Program-made: the position numbers and the translations under genes | The notes under the pieces: model-generated | The model's database searches: none | The model's input: only the letters and a program-made list of their open reading frames with translations | Told to the model about the DNA's origin: nothing | Assembly (NCBI GenBank): GCA_021161885.1 | Contig: JAGGZS010000094.1 | Span: 1 to 8,929, forward strand | Direction of reading: 5' to 3' | DNA length: 8,929 bases | DNA from: a bacterium | GTDB taxonomy: Bacteria > Auribacterota > Auribacteria > Auribacterales > Auribacteraceae | Shown: positions 6,501 through 8,929 of the stretch, one piece after another | How positions within the stretch are numbered: the first letter of the stretch is position 1 | Layout: each line of letters opens with the position of its first letter

Positions 6501-8929
6501 TCGTTTTTTCCGGTTTTGACAGTGTGCTTAAAGAAACACTGAACAGAATGCCCGAACAATATTATATGCAGACTCTTTTATCAGTAACAGATTATGCCTA
6601 CAGCGGAGTTTCTCCTGAAAGCGGTGTAACCGATATAATTATCAATTTAAGAGATACTGTTACAGATAGGAAAGTTGCCGAGGAATATAACAGAACCCAA
6701 TTTAACGAAAAAGGGATTACCGGAAACGGGCGGGAAATTTTTATTAATCCTTCCACCTTTGATTTTCAATCGGAAAACGCTTTTTATGAGTTATCCGACC
6801 AGCTTAAGCAGGCTGATGACCGGCGAATGGCGCAATTAGATACAGCAGTCAGACGATTAACAGACCTCGGATTGCCTAAGGATGTAAGGTTACTGAAATT
6901 TTCTGCGTCAGCGCTTCAATCTATAGACGGGAATGTAGAAAAACTTGAGAATGGTTTTAAAGCCCACGATATAGCTTATTCTCAAGATGATTTCGGTAAA
7001 GAAGTGCCTGTGGCGCTTCATCCCGCTAAATATCAGGAGATTCTCGATAAAGAAAAAGAAGCTTTTAATACGGTTAGAAATTTGATTACTGAAGCGACAC
7101 GTCTTGTGCGCGAAGATGGCGATTACGATTCCGCTAAAGTCTTATTGGCTCAATCCCAGTATATAGTGGCTAATTTACAGCATTTATCTAAACAGGTGCG
7201 TGCATCTATACTTAACGTAATTACTCAGGATATACAAGACATTGACGCTCAATCTCAAGTTGAAGCCGCCCCTTCAAAAAATGAACCTGCGTTTCTTCTT
7301 AGCGGGACAGCTGTTGGAAATATAATATCGACCAACGCTTTAAATAATGATCCTCTTGTTAAGCAGCTGCTTAAATTAGGGTTTGAAGAAATCCGCAGGG
7401 TTAATCCCGATTTGCTTGATGAAATTAAATCCAATATGACCATAGTGGTGGGAAACAGGCCCCGCGAGAATGTGCCGTTAAATACTATTTATATAAGCCC
7501 TACCCGTTTTGAACTTCTTAAAATGATGGCTAAAAACAGCTCAACTCTTTCTATGGCGGCAGTTATGTTTGCCGGCGATATAATCGGAAAACGTAATAAG
7601 ACCCGCCAGTTTTTATCTAAAATTGTTACGGATTATCTATGGACCCAACCCGATGTTTACGACAGATATATCCAGCAGACACAATTATATGCGGGGGAAA
7701 TAACACCTGATTTCAGCGGAGATGTAATTACACCTCTTAAAACCGGATTTAACGAAAAAGGACGTTTCTATGCTGATGTAAACGGTCCGCGGACAGTTAC
7801 TACTTTTAAAAACGGCAGACCCGTTCGGGTATGGGATTCCGTAACCGGTAGACAGTACGCTTTGCCTTTACCGTTTGAACAGCTTGAAAACGAGGCATAT
7901 AGAATTACACGTAATGAAAGCGGTGAACCTGTTCTGGTTGAAACATTATCGCCTGTAGAACAGTGGCTTGGCTTTTTAGAGCCGGGCGAAGAAATATTTT
8001 TCTTATCCAAAGGTAACAATGTTGTCGCCGTTGTTAAAGCAAACGCTCAAACCCAGCAGATTGTGCCGATAGTTGATGACCATACTTTAGTTAGTTCTTT
8101 AAAAGTTAAAACTAAAGAACAGGCGATGAACCAGCTTCAGAAAATGGTTGATTTTAGAAGGCAAAGAGATAAAGAAAAGTATTATCAGGAAGAAATTTTT
8201 CCTGAAGGAGATATGGCTCCGCTTGAAATAAAAAATTCGCGCGGATATCGTTTTAGGAAAATGCTTCTTGGCGGAGCGGTTGTTGTGCCTCTTTTACTTT
8301 TAGCATTGGCAGGATCCGCTTGCGCTTCACATCAGACTCAAATTAAGCATACAACAATGGATAATCCGTATAACAATACCCAGTTGTTTAAAGCGCCGAC
8401 AGTTCCGGTACTTGGGCAGAATACAGGGTTACATCCTCAAAATTTGGAACAGTTTATCGGCACTACTGGTGAAAAAACAACAGATATGCAGGCTGTAGCA
8501 AAAGTTCAGGAAGATACGACAAATATACTTCAGCGTTCTATAGCAAACGCAAAAACACAGCTGCAGGAGTTAATCGATAGAGGTTCTTTAGATAAAACAA
8601 GAGTAAAACAGCTCCGTGAACGGGTGGCAATGCTTGAAAAATCGTTGAGCATCTTTATGGAAGATGTTGTAGGAGTTCCTAAAATATCGCCTGTTAAAGC
8701 GCCTACATTTGAGGAATTGGTTTCGGAAAAAACGCCTGTTGCGGAAAAAGATAAAATTACTGTGCATAAACCCTCAAAAAAACCTGCTCTTATTGTTGTG
8801 CTTGATGATGTTGCCTCTGATATGCGGGCAATGTATTCTACTTCCGATATGCAGGCTGCCCGTTCTAAGTTAGAACGGTTCAGTTCCGGTTTACGCATTA
8901 ATAGAGGTCCTTACGCCGGCGCTGTGAAA
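2..8929 (+). CDS. Interior of a giant multidomain protein, open at both ends
   Basis: A single uninterrupted frame of 2,976 codons fills the window; at this AT content a stop-free run of that length cannot be chance. There is no in-frame stop upstream of any methionine and no stop at the right edge, so both termini lie outside the window. The protein is mostly alpha-helical, rich in Lys, Glu, Asp, Asn, Gln, Ala and Leu, with several heptad-like coiled-coil stretches, scattered beta-rich patches and one strongly hydrophobic segment (residues 2754-2771). I count one cysteine, residue 2774. Recognisable but weak resemblances, in order, are a TraB/GumN-like end, a winged helix, a ComEA/GspK-like hairpin segment, TPR-like hairpins, an internal signal-peptide-like segment and a flagellin-like motif. 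No Walker A, HExxH or other complete catalytic signature was seen. Length and composition recall giant proteins of Omnitrophota and similar uncultivated bacteria, in which a surface or predatory role has been proposed; that link is inference. Codon use looks uniform along the gene. Confidence 0.97.
509..1060 (+). other. Helical and alpha/beta linker of the giant protein
   Basis: Residues 170-353 are predominantly amphipathic helices (for example around residues 220-275), followed by a short strand-rich piece near residues 290-315 with a PIYVRYTD strand. I recognise no family. It joins the TraB-like end to the winged-helix-like segment and contains no membrane segment. Confidence 0.5.
1061..1240 (+). 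other. Winged-helix-like segment
   Basis: Residues 354-413 can be read as three helices and a wing: helix 1 LRTQVLELLYDKP, helix 2 TTETIVQELSKLN, helix 3 TAVEVEALLASFKKLEL, then a beta-hairpin ISEDRKNFFVS. This spacing, with the hydrophobic positions in helices 1-3 and a short polar wing, is typical of small winged helix-turn-helix domains such as those of MarR, BlaI or Fur type. In a giant, probably extracytoplasmic protein it may serve as a structural or protein-binding module rather than a DNA-binding one; helix 3 is acidic at its start (TAVEVEALL), which argues against DNA contact. The fold call is an inference from secondary-structure pattern. Confidence 0.4.
1241..2290 (+). other. Mixed alpha/beta then all-helical region, no family recognised
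   Basis: Residues 414-763. The first part alternates short strands and helices, with a strand-rich piece around residues 490-530 that includes INVISGTDKYILHVMSKP. From about residue 545 the sequence contains helices separated by Gly/Pro turns (ITGEPAG, GQGVTPETAG, DITGS), then helical hairpins with an LNPEL turn near residue 660. These could be repeat-type helical hairpins, but I see no clear periodicity. No catalytic motif is evident. Confidence 0.5.
2291..2719 (+). other. Small beta-rich patch and helix preceding the first coiled coil
   Basis: Residues 764-906. Alternating hydrophobic and polar residues in IRFESQDNSVALQLDMV, a turn KNADGTY, then DLYIVSLLASS and FKFKQLD suggest a small antiparallel beta-sheet of four or five strands. 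It ends in a helical piece (KEARLKLYANLQSYWQEV) that leads directly to the coiled coil. No family is recognised; it may be a small globular domain capping the coiled-coil stalk. Confidence 0.4.
2720..3040 (+). other. First coiled coil, about 107 residues
   Basis: Residues 907-1013 are a long, highly charged and Gln-rich helix without Gly or Pro over most of its length, with Leu/Ile/Val at heptad-like spacing: KLKKIKDQLRLIEMREI, then LLQAQKNLQ, then RLNDRLEFERKRQ and KMELLQVIVSKLILQQLFEKL. A GR step near residue 957 may mark a short break. This is a canonical rod-forming sequence, for intra- or intermolecular pairing. SMC- or Rad50-type heads (Walker A, signature motif) are absent in the window, so a plain structural stalk is the more economical reading. 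Confidence 0.75.
3041..3448 (+). other. Helical region between the two coiled coils
   Basis: Residues 1014-1149 form shorter amphipathic helices (VAEDSVAAGKDPVYETNQIV, ERISEVLANKQELLKRLNL, FAVVLKELG, LVKSVVEQLFSRN) that would fit a small globular or loop domain inserted between the rods. If coiled coils 1 and 2 pair in antiparallel fashion this would be the hairpin tip; that is a structural guess and no family is recognised. Confidence 0.45.
3449..3733 (+). other. Second coiled coil, about 95 residues
   Basis: Residues 1150-1244 are again almost free of Gly and Pro and are dense in Lys, Gln, Asp and Leu/Ile, with heptad-like stretches WRKLDAESKDLNSQIAKLIQ, DVRKKRAQLTTGFTKKFAQL and NKDKLNKSLIGVLQ. 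A very basic/acidic piece EKNKDDAKNKDKLNK lies in the middle. The length is close to that of the first coiled coil (about 107 residues) and the gap is about 136 residues, compatible with an antiparallel hairpin. Confidence 0.7.
3734..4381 (+). other. Helical region leading to the hairpin-like segment
   Basis: Residues 1245-1460. After a short strand-like piece (KTIKINNKQFPLIP) the sequence is mostly helical, with two segments carrying a similar hydrophobic-helix, Asp/Asn-Pro turn, helix pattern: SLALLSDIDPALADYI near residue 1373 and IARLIDLNPRLAVRLTAAAL near residue 1435. Such L..(D/N)P.LA turns are seen in HEAT-like and other helical repeats, but two imperfect copies are too few to name a family. 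The stretch AVRLTAAALLASA is mildly hydrophobic but contains Arg and is too short to span a membrane. Confidence 0.45.
4382..4582 (+). other. Degenerate ComEA/GspK-like helix-hairpin-helix segment
   Basis: Residues 1461-1527. It opens with LININTIDKPALVQV (N1463, N1465, T1466) and closes with IMEMRKSQGQFISLDDLASL (R1512, F1518, D1522-D1523-L1524). ComEA-type DNA-uptake proteins and the SAM-like domain of type II secretion pseudopilin GspK share the order I-N-x-N-T-A..L, a helical middle, then I..R...G.F.S..DL. The glycine hairpins normally seen in DNA-binding copies (PGIG-like) are missing and the middle is expanded by roughly 20 residues, so DNA binding is unlikely; a protein-contact role or simple convergence are both possible. 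Confidence 0.35.
4583..5002 (+). other. Helical region, no family recognised
   Basis: Residues 1528-1667 are helical, including DAYKNAVKTANESLG, SNVLKLLKLERNLYMDALI and YEVFFQRIFGTAFVFNQMKE, with an aromatic-rich helix at the end (FFQRIFGTAFVF). The aromatic stretch carries charges on both sides and is interrupted by Gln/Arg, so I do not call it a membrane segment. Confidence 0.45.
5003..5230 (+). other. Small beta/helix/beta patch
   Basis: Residues 1668-1743: strands YTVQSRR and MEYTLTFP joined by a KEGK turn, a strand NKINL, one helix AAEMDKFQARINELKHS, then strands FSVYYHP, GIGIIVKFP and SLPVFVQ. The beta-beta-alpha-beta-beta order could be a small independent domain. I recognise no family; no catalytic or metal-binding residues stand out. 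Confidence 0.4.
5231..6280 (+). other. Long helical region with Ala/Pro linker
   Basis: Residues 1744-2093. A short linker SSAPAPAMQ near residue 1784 separates it from the preceding patch. The rest is amphipathic helix after amphipathic helix (AERKALAALLLSQNQ, FIQAKHELLDLIAQD, RKSVFEKIIKKYKLS, AWRESVRNKLDMLKFFETRL). The string HELLD near residue 1891 resembles the start of a zinc-protease motif but lacks the second histidine. The region looks like a scaffold or spacer. Confidence 0.5.
6281..6412 (+). other. TPR-like helical hairpin segment 1
   Basis: Residues 2094-2137. RADILIEYVKARKLWLNSEYSKAVGVLKNVSRLI has the TPR-like arrangement of one helix with Ala/Leu positions, a short turn, Y-x-x-A in the second helix and a following hydrophobic ridge. 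The usual Gly before the Tyr is replaced by Ser-Glu. One or two hairpins are all that can be seen, so the call is limited to TPR-like. Confidence 0.35.
6413..7060 (+). other. Mixed helical region with an IFINP strand
   Basis: Residues 2138-2353. Helical at first, then a short alpha/beta section: DIIINLRDTV, a glycine-rich turn (NEKGITGNGR), the strand-like REIFINPSTF (residues 2244-2253), a helix rich in Asp/Gln, then DVRLLKFSASAL and EVPVALHPAKY. A similar strand-Pro-aromatic element, NTIYISPTRF, recurs at residues 2494-2503. No family is recognised. The region also contains the perfect 12-base inverted repeat at 6468-6515. Confidence 0.45.
6468..6515. repeat. Perfect 12-base inverted repeat inside the gene
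   Basis: AACCGGAAAAAA at 6468-6479 is matched exactly by its reverse complement TTTTTTCCGGTT at 6504-6515, leaving a 24-base loop. It lies wholly within codons for a Glu/Lys/Pro-rich stretch. The A:T pairs face the loop and the C:G pairs lie toward the base, and no T-run follows the right arm, so it is not shaped like an intrinsic terminator. It may be chance in an AT-rich gene. Confidence 0.6.
7061..7249 (+). other. TPR-like helical hairpin segment 2
   Basis: Residues 2354-2416. ITEATRLVREDGDYDSAKVL followed by LAQSQYIVANLQHL has the classic hairpin pattern of a helix ending in DGDY, a second helix starting DSAK with an A at the Y-x-x-A-like position, and a third long helix. It is a better match than the segment about 260 residues upstream and together they suggest scattered helical-repeat modules, as are common in large scaffold proteins. 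Confidence 0.4.
7250..7690 (+). other. Alpha/beta region with an IYISP strand
   Basis: Residues 2417-2563. A short polar linker (SQVEAAPSKNEP) is followed by helices, a strand MTIVVGNRP, the strand NTIYISPTRFELL and a helix with STLSMAAVMFAGDIIG. The order strand, Ser-Pro, aromatic-Glu-Leu, helix with AA then a hydrophobic patch is somewhat like the approach to the active-site helix of zinc metallopeptidases, but there is no HExxH. The 15-residue hydrophobic patch is too short and too polar to be a confident membrane segment. Confidence 0.4.
7691..8080 (+). other. Beta-rich block with NG/GR turns
   Basis: Residues 2564-2693 differ from their helical surroundings. Successive short strands are separated by FNEKGR, VNGP, KNGRP and VTGR turns, with WD and aromatic residues (GRFYADV, VTTFKNGRPVRVW, SVTGRQYALPL), then paired strands around NESGEPVLVETL, PGEEIFFLSKG and NNVVAVVKANAQ. 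The spacing of G-R/N-G turns with aromatic residues is reminiscent of YD or MORN-type short beta repeats of secreted proteins, but at most two imperfect units are visible. It lies just upstream of the internal signal-peptide-like segment. Confidence 0.4.
8081..8230 (+). other. Charged helix leading to the hydrophobic segment
   Basis: Residues 2694-2743 form a polar helix rich in Lys, Gln and Arg (KVKTKEQAMNQLQKMVDF, then RRQRDKEKYYQEE), ending in FPEGDMAPLEI. An AAGGAG at 8205-8210 lies two bases before an in-frame ATG at 8213; that spacing is too short for normal ribosome binding, so I do not treat it as a gene start. Confidence 0.5.
8231..8326 (+). other. Internal signal-peptide-like or transmembrane segment
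   Basis: Residues 2744-2775 have the three parts of a signal peptide. The n-region KNSRGYRFRK has five basic residues, the h-region MLLGGAVVVPLLLLALAG (2754-2771) is 18 uncharged hydrophobic residues, and the c-region SACA (2772-2775) ends with an A-x-A before Ser2776. Cys2774 is the only cysteine I read in the window, but the residues before it (Gly-Ser-Ala) are a poor lipobox, so signal peptidase I cleavage or an uncleaved membrane helix is more likely than lipidation. By the positive-inside rule the preceding part would be cytoplasmic and the following part external, unless further segments outside the window reverse this. The position deep inside the frame points to a membrane crossing or an old in-frame fusion to a secreted protein. 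Confidence 0.7.
8327..8446 (+). other. Polar Thr/Asn/Pro linker after the hydrophobic segment
   Basis: Residues 2776-2815 are polar and rich in Thr, Asn, Gln and Pro (HQTQIKHTTMDNPYNNTQLF, then APTVPVLGQNTGLHP), with little predicted helix. Such a flexible stretch directly after a membrane or signal segment is typical of an extracytoplasmic tether. Confidence 0.5.
8447..8668 (+). other. Short coiled coil after the hydrophobic segment
   Basis: Residues 2816-2889 are helical: DMQAVAKVQEDTTNILQRSI, AKTQLQELIDRG, then TRVKQLRERVAMLEKSLSIF with Leu/Val/Ile at heptad-like positions and one Gly break (DRGSLD). A helical hairpin or short coiled coil is likely. Placed right after the tether it could mediate oligomerisation outside the membrane. 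Confidence 0.55.
8669..8866 (+). other. Lys/Pro-rich linker, hydrophobic strand and Met-rich helix
   Basis: Residues 2890-2955. A linker with repeated Lys-Pro and Glu-Lys (PKISPVKAPTFEELVSEKTP, then HKPSKKP) precedes a hydrophobic strand PALIVVLDDV and a helix containing four Met (SDMRAMYSTSDMQAARS). The linker resembles periplasm-spanning Pro/Lys-rich stretches such as that of TonB, in composition only. Confidence 0.4.
8867..8902 (+). other. Flagellin N-terminal-like motif
   Basis: Residues 2956-2967 read KLERFSSGLRIN. Bacterial flagellins carry, in their conserved N-terminal D0/D1 helix, a signature of the form SLERLSSGLRIN, followed by residues such as SAKDDAAG. The match here is nearly perfect over 12 residues, and is followed by RGPYAGAVK, which departs from the flagellin continuation although a Gly-Ala pair is kept. 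The preceding helix lacks other clear flagellin hallmarks. The window ends nine residues later, so it cannot be decided whether a flagellin-like helical domain continues to the right or the match is coincidental. Confidence 0.35.

Noticed and set aside
6468..6515. An intrinsic transcription terminator
   Set aside because: The hairpin has A:T pairs next to the loop, a 24-base loop and no T-run after the right arm, and it sits in the middle of a coding frame.
8321..8323. Cys2774 as a lipoprotein attachment site
   Set aside because: The preceding residues are Gly-Ser-Ala, without the Leu/Val/Ile expected three residues before a lipobox cysteine. An A-x-A peptidase I site or an uncleaved helix fits better.
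8205..8329. A separate exported protein starting at the ATG at 8213 or 8261
   Set aside because: The signal-peptide-like sequence makes this tempting, and AAGGAG precedes 8213 and AGGA precedes 8261. Both are only two bases from the ATG, too close for normal initiation, and there is no stop codon upstream to end a preceding gene. An internal start cannot be excluded but is not supported.
8786..8824. PALIVVLDDV as the start of a divergent polysaccharide deacetylase
   Set aside because: That family begins with a similar hydrophobic strand and Asp-Asp, but the sequence that follows is a Met-rich helix and the flagellin-like motif instead of the expected continuation; a strand and two Asp are not enough.
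8530..8898. A 122-codon open frame on the minus strand
   Set aside because: It lies entirely opposite the giant frame, which is continuous and of consistent codon use here. The antisense protein has no recognisable domain. The same applies to the other 60-120-codon frames opposite or overlapping the gene, such as those at 1366-1686, 2513-2866 and 5155-5499.
1..8929. An alternative genetic code with reassigned stop codons
   Set aside because: The giant frame contains none of TAA, TAG or TGA, and tryptophan is encoded by TGG, so the standard code explains it fully.

Overview
The whole window is the interior of one enormous protein-coding gene. The second forward frame (codons starting at base 2) runs from base 2 to base 8929, exactly 2,976 codons, without TAA, TAG or TGA. 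Neither a start preceded by an in-frame stop nor a stop codon is present, so the gene extends beyond both edges and the full protein is longer than 2,976 residues. Residue numbers below count from the codon at base 2. I see no intergenic space, RNA gene, CRISPR array, mobile element or supported second gene; the short open frames in other frames and on the minus strand are shadows of this one.

The DNA is AT-rich, with TTA, AAA, GAA, ATA and CTT codons common and the standard genetic code apparently in use. A giant, largely helical, lysine/glutamate/glutamine/asparagine-rich protein in such a background recalls the giant genes reported from uncultivated bacteria, notably Candidatus Omnitrophota. 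That assignment is an inference; there is no ribosomal or other phylogenetic marker here.

Layout, N to C: an end of a TraB/PrgY/GumN-like domain with a GxxH motif (bases 2-508); an alpha/beta linker; a winged-helix-like segment (1061-1240); about 1.5 kb of mixed helical and beta sequence; two charged coiled-coil stretches (2720-3040 and 3449-3733); helical sequence leading to a degenerate ComEA/GspK-like helix-hairpin-helix segment (4382-4582); a small beta patch (5003-5230); a long helical stretch with two TPR-like hairpin segments (6281-6412 and 7061-7249); a beta-rich block (7691-8080); then an abrupt change: a basic patch, an 18-residue hydrophobic run and an A-x-A ending (8231-8326) that together look exactly like a signal peptide or membrane anchor, but sit more than 2,740 residues into the frame. 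After it come a linker, another short coiled coil and, at the right edge, a motif strongly resembling the flagellin N-terminal signature.

Two global facts stand out. By my reading the 2,976 residues contain a single cysteine, and it lies in the c-region of that internal signal-peptide-like segment. Near-total cysteine avoidance fits a protein exposed outside the cytoplasm, and the internal segment suggests either a membrane crossing in a giant envelope protein or an ancient fusion of a long protein to a secreted one. No catalytic domain is convincingly complete in this window, so the protein's function is not assigned.
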